Shown: positions 1-9,536, counted from the first letter of the stretch. The stretch is 64,000 bases of DNA from Pseudomonas quercus (GCF_012033695.1 NZ_JAAVJI010000002.1:372001-436000); one strand, 5' to 3'. Notes: generated by a model not told the origin, from the sequence alone. Made by a program: numbers and translations.

Positions 1-385
1 ACCAGTCATCCCCTTGCAGCACGGCTTGCACAGCAGCCTGAATGGTCTCCAATGGGCTGGATTTGGGAATGAACCCGCTGGCACCGAACTCACGGGCGCG
101 TACCACCACCGCCGGTTCGTCCTGGGCAGAAATCATCACCACCGGCACCTGAGGGTATTGCCCGCGCAACAGCACCAGGCCCGAGAAGCCATAGGCGCCA
201 GGCATGTTCAGGTCCAGCAATACCAGGTCCCAGCTGGCTTCTCCGGCCAAGCGGCTTTCCAGCTCCGCGATGCTCTCGGCTTCTGCTAGCCGTGCCGCGT
301 CACCTAGCCCGAGGACCAACGCCTGGCGCAGGGCGCTGCGAAACAACGGGTGGTCATCGGCGATGAGGATGTCGTAGCTGGCCAT
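1..385 (-). CDS. erdR: LuxR-type two-component response regulator, 3' end outside window
   Basis: Only the N-terminal 128 residues are visible; the gene runs off the left edge. They form a CheY-like receiver domain: acidic pair D10-D11 (motif IADDHP), the likely phospho-acceptor D58 in LLDLNMPG, S86 and K108 (GFIPKSS). The output domain, expected to be a LuxR-type helix-turn-helix, lies outside the window. The ATG is at 385. The receiver sequence and the position a few kb from recA fit ErdR of pseudomonads, which works with a sensor kinase in ethanol and acetate metabolism. The exact identity is inferred from synteny, while the receiver assignment is seen directly. Confidence 0.75.
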   Translation of the reverse strand, partial: MASYDILIADDHPLFRSALRQALVLGLGDAARLAEAESIAELESRLAGEASWDLVLLDLNMPGAYGFSGLVLLRGQYPQVPVVMISAQDEPAVVVRAREFGASGFIPKSSPLETIQAAVQAVLQGDDW

Positions 386-552
386 CAGGCGGGCGTCCTG
401 TTCAAACAAGCAAGGTCCAATTGAAAAAGCCACATGCGTGGCAAACTGCCGCAGCTGGGACGGCGCCAAGCATGCCGAGGCTGGCAGGGGTGGTCAAGCT
501 GCCTGCATTGAGGCACAGTTTCGCCCCCCGGAAATAATTCATGGAGCGAATG

Positions 553-1437
553 ATGCAACGCCACGCCCTGCGCGCCGACCTGCTGATGCTGTTGACCGCA
601 ATGATCTGGGGGTCTGGCTTTGTTGCACAAACCGCCGGCATGAACCATATCGGGCCGTTCCTCTATTCAGGGCTGCGCTTTGCCTTGGGCTCGGTCTGCC
701 TGCTGCCCTTGCTGTACTGGCGCAGCCGCACCGCCCCGCAGCCTGCCACGCGAGGCCAATGGTACGCCGGCGCCGCCATGGGCCTGGCGTTGGCAGTAGG
801 CATCAACCTGCAACAGTTCGGGTTGCAGTTCACCAGCGTTACCAATGCTGGGTTCATCACCGGCCTGTATGTGATTGTGGTGCCAGTGGTGGGGCTGCTG
901 TTGGGGCATGCCACGGGCACAGGCACCTGGCTGGGCGCGTGCCTGGCGGTGGTAGGCATGTACCTGTTGAGCGTGAACGAACACTTCCAGGTAGCCCCTG
1001 GCGACTGGCTGCAATTGGCCGGTGCTTTCGTCTGGGCAGGCCATGTCTTGCTGGTAGGGCATTTTGCGAGCCGCCACGACGTGATACGCCTGGCCTTCAT
1101 TCAGTTCGTGGTATGCGCGGTGGCCAGCCTGATGCTCGCCCTGGTGTTCGAGCACTTCGACATCGCCGCAATCATGGCCGCTGCGCCTGCGGTGGCCTAC
1201 GGGGGCATGGTGGCAGCGGCGCTAGGGTATACGTTGCAAGTGATCGCTCAGAAGGACGCGATTACCTCCCACGCCGCCATCATTTTTTCGCTCGAAGCGG
1301 TATTTGCGGCCATCGCTGCCACGCTGTTCTTGGGCGAGGTGCTCACGCCACGGGGCTATGTGGGTTGCGCCGTGATGCTCACAGGCATGTTAGTGGCTCA
1401 ACTATGGCCGTCGCGCGCTACCCCTGCGCTGGCCTGA
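553..1437 (+). CDS. EamA/DMT family inner-membrane transporter
   Basis: A protein of about 294 residues made almost wholly of hydrophobic segments, consistent with ten transmembrane helices in two EamA repeats. The first repeat has the typical MIWGSGFVAQ and the second the SLEAVFAAI segment. Family members export metabolites or amino acids; the substrate cannot be read from sequence. In-frame ATGs occur at 541, 550 and 553. I prefer 553 because a GGAG at 543-546 is well spaced for it. The gene is divergent from the response regulator and its 3' end overlaps the opposing DTW-domain gene by 40 bases, so no terminator fits between them. Confidence 0.85.
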   Translation: MQRHALRADLLMLLTAMIWGSGFVAQTAGMNHIGPFLYSGLRFALGSVCLLPLLYWRSRTAPQPATRGQWYAGAAMGLALAVGINLQQFGLQFTSVTNAGFITGLYVIVVPVVGLLLGHATGTGTWLGACLAVVGMYLLSVNEHFQVAPGDWLQLAGAFVWAGHVLLVGHFASRHDVIRLAFIQFVVCAVASLMLALVFEHFDIAAIMAAAPAVAYGGMVAAALGYTLQVIAQKDAITSHAAIIFSLEAVFAAIAATLFLGEVLTPRGYVGCAVMLTGMLVAQLWPSRATPALA

Positions 1438-2123
1438 GGCACTCCAGGCTGCGGCCTGGGCAAGCCGCGTTTTGCCGCCATATAGTGTGCGCTGAACAAG
1501 TCGAGCCAGTTGTCCAGGGTGTCTGCCGCCTGTTCGTGCCCTGCCAGGCTCAGGCACAGGGCAGCCACTTCAGCGGTACAGAAATGGTCATCCCGGCGAG
1601 AGCGGCGAAGCCGGTAACGGGAGATGGCTTCAGGTGCCAGGCTCAGCACCGGCAATCCGTCCAGGTAGGGGCTTTTGCGGAACATCTTGCGCGCTTCACT
1701 CCAGGTGGCATCGAGCAGCACGAACAAGGGGCGCTTACCCGATAACGGCGGTACATCACTCACCACACGCGAAGGCGGCTGTACGAACTCACCTGGGAAT
1801 ACCAGGAACGGGCTGAAGCGCGTGTCCTGAAGCAATGCCAGCAGTTGAGGGGCTACGTGGGTTCGGCTCCACTCAAAGGCATAGGTGTCCTGAATCACGT
1901 CTGCAATCAGCCAGCCCGTATTGGTCGGCTTCAGGGCTTCTACATCGTGCATCAACAGGCATATCGCTGGGCCGCTGTGTTTCTGGGGTGCCTCAGCGCA
2001 CAGGCAATGGCTGGGAATCACCCGGCAGTGTGGGCAGCGGGGGCTTTTCGAGCCGCGGGCCACAAAAGGCCGGGTACTGCGCGCCAGGCGCTCGGCGCGT
2101 AGGCGAAAAACGGCGTGGGGCAT
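1398..2123 (-). CDS. DTW-domain protein, probable tRNA-uridine aminocarboxypropyltransferase
   Basis: A 241-residue protein with the family signature DATWSEARKMF in the middle and a cysteine cluster near the N terminus (CPHC followed by CLC). DTW proteins related to E. coli TapT transfer the 3-amino-3-carboxypropyl group of SAM to a tRNA uridine (acp3U). The open frame extends upstream to 2273 through GC-rich sequence unlike the family, so I start at the ATG at 2123 (MPHAVFRLRAERLAR). No strong ribosome binding site is visible there. The stop lies inside the end of the convergent transporter gene. Family assignment is firm; the tRNA target is inference. Confidence 0.82.
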   Translation of the reverse strand: MPHAVFRLRAERLARSTRPFVARGSKSPRCPHCRVIPSHCLCAEAPQKHSGPAICLLMHDVEALKPTNTGWLIADVIQDTYAFEWSRTHVAPQLLALLQDTRFSPFLVFPGEFVQPPSRVVSDVPPLSGKRPLFVLLDATWSEARKMFRKSPYLDGLPVLSLAPEAISRYRLRRSRRDDHFCTAEVAALCLSLAGHEQAADTLDNWLDLFSAHYMAAKRGLPRPQPGVPQASAGVARDGHS

Positions 2124-2290
2124 GGTGCAGCCAGGCAGAAAGAAGGAAGGGAGGCAGTCTACCACTGGCTGCAGCACAGGGCGTGCGAGCTGCGGTATAT
2201 ACTGCGCCTCATTCCCTACCCTGGAACACAGGGAGGCGTTGCCGGTCCAACGGGCTTGCGCTAAGGGCGCCATTAGATCGAGGAGGTTTC

Positions 2291-2701
2291 ATGCCACGCT
2301 TCACCATCGCTGTTTCCCTGCTGCTGGCTTTGCCGCTGGGCATTGCTCAGGCTGCATCGCTACAGGACTTCGAGCTGACCAAAGCGCTCGAACAGGTAGC
2401 CAAGGACAGCAGTGTGGGTACGCCCAGGGCCATCAACGAAGACATCCTTGACCAAGGCTACACTGTCAAAGGCAACGAACTTATCGACCACCTGGCTGTA
2501 CAGCCTGGCCATGCCGCACAAATGCGAGAGAACCCCCAGGAAGTCTATTTGCAGCTCGGAGCCAGCGTGTGTCGCAACCCCGGCTACCAGAAGCTGATGG
2601 CCCGTGGCGCGGTGATGCGTTATGAATTTACCGAGTACAAGACCAAAAAGCCGGTGGCGACTCACCGGTATACGGCCGCAGACTGTGGCTTGAAGCACTG
2701 A
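2291..2701 (+). CDS. Small secreted protein, PA3611/QSregVF-like family
   Basis: A 136-residue protein with a clear Sec signal peptide of about 21 residues ending in AQA, then a compact domain with two cysteines (near the motifs ASVCRN and AADCGLKH) that could form a disulfide in the periplasm. It resembles the Pseudomonas family typified by P. aeruginosa PA3611, described as a quorum-sensing-regulated virulence factor; the biochemical role is unknown. A perfect AGGAGG at 2281-2286 fixes the ATG at 2291. It is followed 61 bases later by the LOG-family gene on the same strand. Confidence 0.75.
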   Translation: MPRFTIAVSLLLALPLGIAQAASLQDFELTKALEQVAKDSSVGTPRAINEDILDQGYTVKGNELIDHLAVQPGHAAQMRENPQEVYLQLGASVCRNPGYQKLMARGAVMRYEFTEYKTKKPVATHRYTAADCGLKH

Positions 2702-2762
2702 CCTTCACTTGCCTGGGATTGGCCACTTGCTGATCCCCAGGCAAGCACTAAGGAGAGGTTGC

Positions 2763-3839
2763 ATGGCGTACCAGCCTGACAGAACACTGGACGAACACTT
2801 TGCGGCGCATGACAGCGCCCTGGTAACGCAGGTAGACGCGCAACTGGCGCGCCTTGCCCCGGGCAGCGCCAACCTCCCCTTGTACCGGGACATGGTGTTG
2901 ACGGTGTTGCGCATGGCGCAAGAAGACCGCAGCCGCTGGGACGCCAAGATCACGCTACAAACCCTGCGTGAGCTGGACCATGCCTTTCGGGTGTTGCAGG
3001 CCCACAAAGGGCAGCGCAAAGTGACGGTATTCGGGTCTGCACGTACCCCGCGTGAACACCCGGTTTATGCTATTGCCCAAGAACTGGGGGCGGCACTTGC
3101 CCGTTCAGGCCTGATGGTGATCACAGGGGGCGGCGGAGGCATCATGGCGGCGGCCCACGAGGGTGCCGGCCGGGCCAACAGTTTGGGGTTCAACATTGCC
3201 CTGCCCTTCGAGCAGCGTGCCAATGCCACTATCGATGGTTCTGATCACCTGCTGTCGTTCCACTTCTTTTTCGTGCGCAAACTGTTCTTTGTCAAAGAGG
3301 CGGATGCACTGGTGCTATGCCCTGGCGGCTTCGGCACGCTGGATGAAGCACTGGAAGTACTGACTTTGATCCAGACGGGTAAGAGCCCTTTAGTGCCTGT
3401 GGTGTTGCTGGATGCACCAGGGCATAGCTTCTGGGAAGAAGCACTGGGCTTCATGCGCCGTGAACTGGAAGCCAACCACTACATTCTGCCCAGCGACCTG
3501 AAACTGATGCGGCTGGTGCACAGTGCCGAAGATGCTGTGGCTGAAATCAACCGCTTCTACGCCAATTTCCACTCCACACGCTGGCTCAAGAACATTTTTA
3601 TCGTGCGCATGCGCCATCCGCTGAACGAGCCTGCGCTCGCCAGGTTGGATGCCTTATTCGGGGATTTGAAGCTCAGCGGCGAATTCGAGCAGCATGAGGT
3701 GATACCTGAAGCGGCTGATGAGCCAGAGCTGGCACACCTGGCTCGGCTGGCCTTCACCTTTACTGGCCGAAACCAAGGGCGACTGCGGGAGTTGGTGGAC
3801 TATATCAACCAGCCAGAGCATTGGGTTCAAGCTGGCTGA
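2763..3839 (+). CDS. LOG/TIGR00730 family Rossmann-fold nucleotide hydrolase
   Basis: A 358-residue protein with a central lysine decarboxylase-like (LOG) Rossmann domain, roughly residues 95-280. Hallmarks are VTVFGSART, the glycine-rich GGGGGIM and the active-site motif PGGFGTLDE. Family members cleave the N-glycosidic bond of nucleoside 5'-monophosphates, releasing the base and ribose 5-phosphate, as LOG and PpnN do. The N- and C-terminal extensions make it longer than minimal LOG proteins (about 200 residues). Start at 2763 follows AAGGAGAGG at 2750-2758. It is convergent with recX, four bases away. Substrate preference is not known. Confidence 0.85.
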   Translation: MAYQPDRTLDEHFAAHDSALVTQVDAQLARLAPGSANLPLYRDMVLTVLRMAQEDRSRWDAKITLQTLRELDHAFRVLQAHKGQRKVTVFGSARTPREHPVYAIAQELGAALARSGLMVITGGGGGIMAAAHEGAGRANSLGFNIALPFEQRANATIDGSDHLLSFHFFFVRKLFFVKEADALVLCPGGFGTLDEALEVLTLIQTGKSPLVPVVLLDAPGHSFWEEALGFMRRELEANHYILPSDLKLMRLVHSAEDAVAEINRFYANFHSTRWLKNIFIVRMRHPLNEPALARLDALFGDLKLSGEFEQHEVIPEAADEPELAHLARLAFTFTGRNQGRLRELVDYINQPEHWVQAG

Positions 3840-3843
3840 TCGC

Positions 3844-4305
3844 TTAATCTCGCCCGCTCAGTAACCGCCCAACCAAATCCATGGGGTAACCGCGGTACAG
3901 CAGAAAACGCGTTTGCCGTGCACGTTCCTTTTGGTCTATAGGCAACTCGCCTGAGAATTTGCGCTCCCAAACATCGCGCAGGAGCGCAGACCAATCAAAG
4001 CCGCATTCCCGCAAGGCCTGGTCGATGTCAGCGCGCAATAGGCCGCGTTGCGCCAGGTCCTCACGAATACGTGCAGGCCCATACCCAGAGCGGGCACGGT
4101 AGTTGATGAAGCTTTCGAGGTAGCGGGCTTCGGACAGAAGCCCGTCCTCTGTAAGGCGGTCCAGTGCTGAGCTGATGAGTTCGGGGGGAGCGCCCCGCTG
4201 GCGCAGCTTACGCTCCAGCTCGACCCGGCCGTGTTCCCGCCGGGCCAACAGGTCCATTGCCACGCGCCGTACGGCAACCGCTGTATCTAGGGCTACCGCA
4301 GGCAT
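3844..4305 (-). CDS. recX: Regulatory protein RecX
   Basis: A 153-residue, highly charged, helical RecX protein with the characteristic segments [29 protein letters not shown] and [16 protein letters not shown]. RecX binds RecA filaments and limits their growth and ATPase and coprotease activity. It lies 37 bases downstream of recA on the same strand, the usual arrangement in which recX is expressed by read-through from the SOS-controlled recA promoter. Length is normal for the family. The stop codon sits only a few bases from the convergent LOG-family gene. Confidence 0.95.
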   Translation of the reverse strand: MPAVALDTAVAVRRVAMDLLARREHGRVELERKLRQRGAPPELISSALDRLTEDGLLSEARYLESFINYRARSGYGPARIREDLAQRGLLRADIDQALRECGFDWSALLRDVWERKFSGELPIDQKERARQTRFLLYRGYPMDLVGRLLSGRD

Positions 4306-4342
4306 GGGCAGCCCTCTTCATGAGCCACGCAACACTTCACGC

Positions 4343-5449
4343 TTACAGGTCGTTTTCGGCGTCGGCCATTTCATCAGCCGCTGCTGCTGCAGGCGCAGCA
4401 CCTTTACGGCCAGGCTTCTCGTCCTTCACCTCTTTAGCGTCCTTCGCTTCAGGCGCTGGGCCTGCGCTAAGCAACTTGTCACGGATCTGCTTTTCCAGTG
4501 CAGCCTTGACCTCAGGGTTCTCCTCAAGGTACTTGGCGGCATTGGCCTTGCCTTGGCCGATTTTGTTGCCCTGGTAGGCATACCAAGCGCCCGACTTGTC
4601 TACGAAACCATTGGCGACACCCAGGTCGATGATTTCGCCATTCAGGTAGATGCCCTTGCCGTAGAGGATCTGGAACTCAGCCTGGCGGAACGGTGGCGAT
4701 ACCTTGTTCTTCACCACTTTCACGCGGGTTTCGCTGCCCACCACGTCGTCGCCTTCCTTCACCGAACCGGTGCGGCGGATATCGAGGCGTACGGAAGCGT
4801 AGAACTTGAGGGCATTACCCCCTGTGGTGGTTTCGGGGCTACCGAACATCACACCGATTTTCATACGGATCTGGTTGATGAAGATGACCAGGCAATTGGC
4901 AGTTTTGATGTTGCCTGTGATCTTACGCAGCGCCTGGGACATGAGGCGCGCCTGAAGGCCCACGTGCATGTCACCCATTTCACCTTCGATTTCTGCCTTG
5001 GGCACCAACGCAGCCACGGAGTCAACGATGATCACGTCTACGGCGTTGGAGCGCACCAGCATGTCGGTGATTTCCAGCGCCTGCTCACCTGTGTCTGGCT
5101 GCGAGACCAGCAGGTCATCGACGTTTACCCCTAGCTTGCCGGCGTATTCAGGGTCCAGGGCGTGTTCGGCGTCGACGAAGGCGCAGGTAGCACCCGCGCG
5201 TTGTGCCTGAGCGATGACCGACAGCGTAAGGGTGGTTTTACCCGAAGATTCCGGGCCGTAGATTTCGACGATACGGCCTTTTGGCAGCCCGCCAATGCCC
5301 AGTGCGATGTCCAGGCCGAGGGAGCCGGTAGAGATAGCAGGGATGGCTGTGCGTTCATGGTCGCCCATGCGCATGACAGCACCCTTACCGAATTGACGCT
5401 CGATTTGACCCAGGGCCGCAGCCAAGGCACGCTTCTTGTTGTCGTCCAT
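4343..5449 (-). CDS. recA: Recombinase RecA
   Basis: A 368-residue RecA: strand-exchange ATPase for homologous recombination and coprotease for LexA cleavage. Visible are Walker A GPESSGKT, Walker [11 protein letters not shown], the DNA-binding loop sequence [19 protein letters not shown] (L1) and L2 around the [13 protein letters not shown] segment. The C-terminal tail is long and rich in lysine, aspartate and alanine. The open frame extends to 5509, but ATG at 5449 is preceded by GAGGA at good spacing and gives the canonical start [14 protein letters not shown] LexA box lies 64 bases upstream. Order pncC-recA-recX is conserved in pseudomonads. Confidence 0.98.
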   Translation of the reverse strand: MDDNKKRALAAALGQIERQFGKGAVMRMGDHERTAIPAISTGSLGLDIALGIGGLPKGRIVEIYGPESSGKTTLTLSVIAQAQRAGATCAFVDAEHALDPEYAGKLGVNVDDLLVSQPDTGEQALEITDMLVRSNAVDVIIVDSVAALVPKAEIEGEMGDMHVGLQARLMSQALRKITGNIKTANCLVIFINQIRMKIGVMFGSPETTTGGNALKFYASVRLDIRRTGSVKEGDDVVGSETRVKVVKNKVSPPFRQAEFQILYGKGIYLNGEIIDLGVANGFVDKSGAWYAYQGNKIGQGKANAAKYLEENPEVKAALEKQIRDKLLSAGPAPEAKDAKEVKDEKPGRKGAAPAAAAADEMADAENDL

Positions 5450-5512
5450 TGATGTCCTCACGATTTCGATAGGGCCGCCATTACGCTGTTCGCGCCCTGT
5501 ACTGGCCAATAA

Positions 5513-5528
5513 CTGTATAAGTGAACAG
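5513..5528. promoter_or_regulatory. LexA/SOS box of recA
   Basis: The 16-mer CTGTATAAGTGAACAG matches the gamma-proteobacterial SOS box CTG-N10-CAG, with both outer triplets exact and an AT-rich centre. It lies between pncC and recA, 64 bases upstream of the recA ATG. LexA binding here would repress recA until damage. The pncC stop is 28 bases further upstream, so the recA promoter must overlap this short gap. Confidence 0.9.
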
Positions 5529-5555
5529 TATTATTCCACACCTTCAACGGATCGA

Positions 5556-6056
5556 CTACCCCTGCCCTGGTATTTCTCCATTGGCCAAGGCAAGCAATCC
5601 ATGAAGCGCGGCGGCAACGGTTTGTTGCCGTACAGCATGTCGATCACCTGCGAATTGCTGGCGTTCGGTAAAAATGCGTGAGCCGTCTGCCCACGCCAGC
5701 CACACAGTGCCTACAGGCTTGTCTGGCGACCCGCCGCCGGGCCCTGCAACACCGCTCACAGCCACTGAAAACCTGGCCTGTGCCCTCTGCGCCGCGCCAG
5801 TGGCCATGGCGCGGACAACTTCCTCGCTTACGGCGCCTACCTGCTCGAATAGCGTGCCGGGTACGCCCAATTGCGCTGTTTTCTGGGTGTTTGAGTAGGT
5901 CACGTAGCCGGCTTCAAACCAGGCCGAGCTCCCGGCCACCCGTGTGATAGCCTCGGCAATGCCACCGCCTGTACAGGATTCAGCTGTGGTCACGTGGGCG
6001 CCTATCGCCTGGAGGCGGTTGCCCAAGGCAGTGGCCAGGTGGGTGATGTCATCCAT
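5556..6056 (-). CDS. pncC: CinA C-terminal family protein, NMN amidohydrolase PncC
   Basis: A 166-residue single-domain CinA-C protein. Conserved motifs are TAESCTGGGIAEAIT near residues 24-38 and SGVAGPGGGSPDKPVGTVW near 111-129. Proteins of this size deamidate nicotinamide mononucleotide to nicotinate mononucleotide in NAD recycling; the N-terminal pyrophosphatase domain of full-length CinA is absent, as in E. coli PncC. It precedes recA on the same strand and is divergent from mutS. An inverted repeat at 6079-6098 sits 22 bases upstream of its ATG. Confidence 0.92.
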   Translation of the reverse strand: MDDITHLATALGNRLQAIGAHVTTAESCTGGGIAEAITRVAGSSAWFEAGYVTYSNTQKTAQLGVPGTLFEQVGAVSEEVVRAMATGAAQRAQARFSVAVSGVAGPGGGSPDKPVGTVWLAWADGSRIFTERQQFAGDRHAVRQQTVAAALHGLLALANGEIPGQG

Positions 6057-6078
6057 GGAAACTCCTTATTCGGGTCAA

Positions 6079-6098
6079 CCCGCCTGGCAGCAGGCGGG
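6079..6098. repeat. Perfect inverted repeat upstream of pncC
   Basis: CCCGCCTG and CAGGCGGG form eight-base perfect arms around a GCAG loop. The element lies in the 246-base gap between divergent pncC and mutS, 22 bases before the pncC ATG and about 200 bases before mutS. No T-tract follows on either strand, so an intrinsic terminator is unlikely. It could be an operator or a leader hairpin; no function is shown. Confidence 0.5.
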
Positions 6099-6302
6099 CC
6101 GGGCAGACTTTCCCCCGGCTGGCGAGGTCTGTCCATGGCCGATACGCAACCATTCGTTGCGGCGCTACACGCAGGGGTGCAGGAGGATGAGCTTCCAGGC
6201 GCGCCAAAGTTCATTCGCCCGCTTTAGCGACGTGGAAAAAATCCCTGTACCATTGGCCGCTTTCGCCCTTTGTTACTGCCGACAGCCGAGCCCAGCCCCT
6301 GA

Positions 6303-8870
6303 ATGTCTGACCTGTCCAACCATACCCCGATGATGCAGCAATACTGGAAGCTGAAGAACCAGCATCCTGACCAGCTCATGTTTTACCGCATGGGCGACTT
6401 CTACGAGATCTTCTACGAAGACGCGAAGAGGGCCGCCAAGCTGCTCGACATCACCCTGACCGCGCGGGGGCAGTCAGCAGGCCAGTCGATACCCATGTGC
6501 GGCATCCCCTACCACGCTGCCGAAGGCTACCTGGCCAAGCTGGTCAAGCTGGGCGAGTCCGTGGTGATCTGCGAGCAGATCGGCGACCCGGCAACCAGCA
6601 AGGGGCCGGTTGAGCGCCAGGTGGTGCGCATCATCACACCAGGCACCGTCAGCGACGAAGCCTTGCTGGACGAGCGCCGAGACAACCTCATCGCCGCCCT
6701 GCTCGGTGACGAGCGCCTGTTCGGGCTGGCCGTGCTGGACATCACCAGCGGCCAGTTCATCGTTCAGGAGGTCAAGGGCTGGGAGCACCTGCTGGCCGAA
6801 CTCGAGCGCATCAACCCGGTAGAGCTGTTGATCCCGGATGACTGGCCCCAGGGCCTGCCAGCAGAAAAACGCCGAGGCGCACGGCGCCGCGCGCCCTGGG
6901 AGTTCGAACGCGATACCGCGCGCAAACTGCTGTGCCAGCAGTTCGGCACCCAGGACCTGAAAGGCTTCGGGTGCGAACAGTTAACCTTGGCCATCAGTGC
7001 CGCGGGCTGCCTGCTGGCCTACGCACGGGAAACACAGCGTACGGCCCTGCCACACTTGCGCAGCCTGCGGCACGAGCGGCTGGATGACACCGTGGTGCTG
7101 GATGCGGCCACGCGGCGCAACCTGGAACTGGACATCAACCTGGCAGGGGGGCGCGACAACACCCTGCAGTCTGTGCTGGACCGTTGCCAGACCGCCATGG
7201 GCAGCCGCTTGCTGACCCGCTGGCTCAATCGCCCGTTGCGTGACCTGAAAGTATTGTCGGCGCGCCAGCACTCCATCCGTTGCCTGTTGGAAGGGTATCG
7301 GTTCGAGGGGCTGCAGCCACAGCTCAAGGACATTGGCGACCTGGAGCGCATCCTGGCCCGTATCGGGCTGCGCAATGCGCGCCCACGAGACCTGGCACGG
7401 TTGCGCGATGCCCTGGCGGCATTGCCGGAACTGCAAAACCACCTGACCGACCTGGAAGCGCCGCACCTGGCGCAGTTGGCCACCATCGCTGGTACCTACC
7501 CCGAGCTGGCTGCTTTGCTGGCGCGCGCTATCATCGATAACCCACCTGCCGTTATCCGTGACGGCGGCGTGCTCAAGACAGGTTACGACGCCGAACTGGA
7601 TGAGCTGCTGGCCCTGAGCGAGAATGCCGGCCAGTTCCTGATCGACCTGGAAGCCCGCGAAAAGGCGCGCACTGGGCTGGCCAACCTCAAGGTGGGCTAC
7701 AACCGCGTTCACGGTTACTTCATCGAGTTGCCCAGCAAGCAGGCCGAGCAAGCCCCTGGCGACTATATTCGCCGCCAGACCCTCAAAGGCGCCGAGCGCT
7801 TTATCACACCCGAGCTCAAGGCCTTCGAGGATAAGGCGCTGTCCGCCAAGAGCCGCGCACTGGCACGTGAAAAGATGCTGTACGAGGCCCTGCTGGAAAC
7901 CCTCATAGGGCACCTGGCGCCCCTGCAGGACACGGCAGCGGCGCTGGCCGAGCTGGACGTGCTCGGCAACCTGGCCGAGCGCTCGCTCACTTTGGACCTG
8001 AACTGCCCCACATTTGTGAGCGAGCCGTCCATTCGTATCGAACAAGGCCGGCACCCTGTAGTGGAACAGGTGCTGAGCACGCCGTTTGTGGCCAATGACC
8101 TGTCACTCGATGACCAGACCCGCATGCTGGTAATCACCGGCCCCAACATGGGGGGTAAATCCACCTACATGCGGCAGACGGCCCTGATCGTACTGTTGGC
8201 TCACATCGGCGCCTTTGTACCAGCCGCCCGGTGCGAACTGTCGCTGGTGGACCGTATCTTCACACGCATCGGCTCCAGCGATGACCTGGCAGGGGGGCGC
8301 TCTACCTTCATGGTGGAAATGAGCGAAACCGCCAACATTCTGCACAATGCGACCCACGCTAGCCTCGTACTGATGGACGAAGTAGGCCGTGGCACCAGTA
8401 CGTTCGATGGCCTGTCGCTGGCCTGGGCAGCTGCGGAGCGGTTGGCGCGCTTGAAAGCCTTTACCTTGTTCGCCACCCATTATTTCGAGCTGACCGTGCT
8501 ACCGGAAAACGAACCGGTGGTGGCGAACGTTCACCTGAACGCAACCGAGCACAAGGAACGCATCGTCTTCCTTCACCACGTGCTGCCGGGCCCAGCCAGC
8601 CAAAGCTACGGCCTGGCCGTAGCGCAACTGGCTGGCGTACCGGAGGCCGTTATCCAGCGCGCACGGGAACACCTTGGCCGCCTCGAAACAGCCAGCCTGC
8701 CAAAAGAGCCTGCCATGGCAAAGCCTGGAACCCCTCAGCCACCACACCAGAGTGACCTGTTCGCGCAACTCCCGCACCCGGTACTGGACGACCTGGCCAA
8801 GGTCGACCTGGATAACATGACGCCTCGGGCTGCGCTGGAACTGCTGTACACATTGAAACAGCGGGTCTAA
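6303..8870 (+). CDS. mutS: DNA mismatch repair protein MutS
   Basis: An 855-residue MutS that recognises mismatches and small loops and recruits MutL. The N-terminal mismatch-binding domain carries the Phe-X-Glu motif ([15 protein letters not shown] near residues 27-41). The ABC-type ATPase at the C-terminal third shows Walker [10 protein letters not shown], the signature segment [14 protein letters not shown] and Walker [13 protein letters not shown]. The C-terminal tail includes a [10 protein letters not shown] stretch like beta-clamp-binding peptides. Length matches E. coli MutS (853). The ribosome binding site is weak. Divergent from pncC; fdxA follows on the same strand. Confidence 0.98.
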   Translation: MSDLSNHTPMMQQYWKLKNQHPDQLMFYRMGDFYEIFYEDAKRAAKLLDITLTARGQSAGQSIPMCGIPYHAAEGYLAKLVKLGESVVICEQIGDPATSKGPVERQVVRIITPGTVSDEALLDERRDNLIAALLGDERLFGLAVLDITSGQFIVQEVKGWEHLLAELERINPVELLIPDDWPQGLPAEKRRGARRRAPWEFERDTARKLLCQQFGTQDLKGFGCEQLTLAISAAGCLLAYARETQRTALPHLRSLRHERLDDTVVLDAATRRNLELDINLAGGRDNTLQSVLDRCQTAMGSRLLTRWLNRPLRDLKVLSARQHSIRCLLEGYRFEGLQPQLKDIGDLERILARIGLRNARPRDLARLRDALAALPELQNHLTDLEAPHLAQLATIAGTYPELAALLARAIIDNPPAVIRDGGVLKTGYDAELDELLALSENAGQFLIDLEAREKARTGLANLKVGYNRVHGYFIELPSKQAEQAPGDYIRRQTLKGAERFITPELKAFEDKALSAKSRALAREKMLYEALLETLIGHLAPLQDTAAALAELDVLGNLAERSLTLDLNCPTFVSEPSIRIEQGRHPVVEQVLSTPFVANDLSLDDQTRMLVITGPNMGGKSTYMRQTALIVLLAHIGAFVPAARCELSLVDRIFTRIGSSDDLAGGRSTFMVEMSETANILHNATHASLVLMDEVGRGTSTFDGLSLAWAAAERLARLKAFTLFATHYFELTVLPENEPVVANVHLNATEHKERIVFLHHVLPGPASQSYGLAVAQLAGVPEAVIQRAREHLGRLETASLPKEPAMAKPGTPQPPHQSDLFAQLPHPVLDDLAKVDLDNMTPRAALELLYTLKQRV

Positions 8871-8932
8871 CACCTAAAGGCGCAAGCTGATAGAATCCCG
8901 CGCGGTTTGGGAAGTCCACTTCTTAGAGGCTC

Positions 8933-8980
8933 GGACCAGGGTCCGGACACCCGTGATCATCAGCTGGCTGCAAGCCAGCT
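8933..8980. repeat. Two inverted repeats in the fdxA leader
   Basis: GGACC-AG-GGTCC at 8933-8944 and AGCTGGCT-GCA-AGCCAGCT at 8962-8980 are both perfect. They lie between mutS and fdxA, downstream of a promoter-like TAGAAT at 8891-8896, so they would fall in the 5' untranslated region of fdxA if that promoter is used. No T-tract follows. Possible roles are mRNA structure or an operator. Confidence 0.4.
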
Positions 8981-9041
8981 CCGAAACCTGCAGGGCCCTT
9001 GCCGTGGGGTCCGCGACAGCCGCCTGAGGAGAACATCAGCA

Positions 9042-9365
9042 ATGACCTTCGTCGTCACCGACAACTGCATCAAGTGCAAATACACCGATTGCGTAGAAGT
9101 ATGCCCGGTGGACTGCTTTTACGAAGGCCCGAATTTCCTGGTCATTCACCCGGACGAGTGCATCGATTGCGCATTGTGCGAACCTGAATGCCCGGCGCAG
9201 GCCATCTTCTCCGAAGATGAAGTACCGGCCGACATGCAGGAGTTCATTGCGCTGAACGCGGAGTTGGCCGAAGTATGGCCCAACATTACCGAACGAAAGG
9301 ATGCCCTGCCCGACGCTGAAGAATGGGATGGCAAACCGGGCAAGATTGCCGACTTGGCTCGCTGA
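9042..9365 (+). CDS. fdxA: Seven-iron ferredoxin FdxA
   Basis: A 107-residue ferredoxin with two cysteine clusters: C9, C12, C17, C21 and C25 in the first half and [12 protein letters not shown] in the second. This is the pattern of 7Fe ferredoxins holding a 3Fe-4S and a 4Fe-4S cluster (Azotobacter FdI type), small cytosolic electron carriers. The ATG at 9042 follows GAGGA at about 10 bases. The open frame upstream to 8907 is leader sequence. Its position next to rsmZ and rpoS is conserved across Pseudomonas. Confidence 0.95.
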   Translation: MTFVVTDNCIKCKYTDCVEVCPVDCFYEGPNFLVIHPDECIDCALCEPECPAQAIFSEDEVPADMQEFIALNAELAEVWPNITERKDALPDAEEWDGKPGKIADLAR

Positions 9366-9391
9366 CCCTAGCAGGCCTTTCGGGCGCGCAC

Positions 9392-9417
9392 GAAAAAGGG
9401 GGGCATCAAGCCCCCCT
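9392..9417 (-). terminator. rsmZ intrinsic terminator
   Basis: Read on the minus strand, AGGGGGG-CTTGATG-CCCCCCT is followed by four further T residues. The plus strand lacks a T-tract after the hairpin (TGTATCAT), so the element mainly serves the small RNA, though it may also impede read-through from fdxA, which ends 30 bases before it. Confidence 0.85.
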
Positions 9418-9524
9418 GTATCATCTTCCGTGGTCCTTGTATTTCCTTCTCATCGTCCTGATGAATCGCGTCGTGCGATGTCCTGGCTGCCGTCCATGGA
9501 AGCCTGTGTCTGTCCCTGGACACA
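9396..9524 (-). ncRNA. rsmZ: RsmZ, RsmA/CsrA-sequestering small RNA
   Basis: On the minus strand, about 129 bases carry seven GGA motifs (at 9513-9515, 9493-9495, 9481-9483, 9456-9458, 9444-9446, 9434-9436, 9427-9429). Several sit in hairpin loops, for example TGTCC-AG-GGACA at the 5' end and TCATC-AGGAC-GATGA. The RNA ends in a GGGGGG/CCCCCC hairpin followed by TTTTT (9392-9417). A TATTAT -10 box is at 9531-9536; the start near 9524 is estimated from it. Location between fdxA and rpoS matches rsmZ in other pseudomonads. RsmZ titrates RsmA/RsmE and relieves translational repression under Gac/Rsm control. Confidence 0.92.
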
Positions 9525-9530
9525 GTTCAG

Positions 9531-9536
9531 ATAATA
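9531..9536 (-). promoter_or_regulatory. rsmZ -10 box
   Basis: TATTAT on the minus strand, 7-12 bases upstream of the predicted RsmZ 5' end. No good -35 hexamer is apparent, in keeping with a promoter that depends on an activator (GacA) bound far upstream. The stretch from 9590 to 9680 between the upstream site and the promoter is strikingly AT-rich. Confidence 0.65.
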
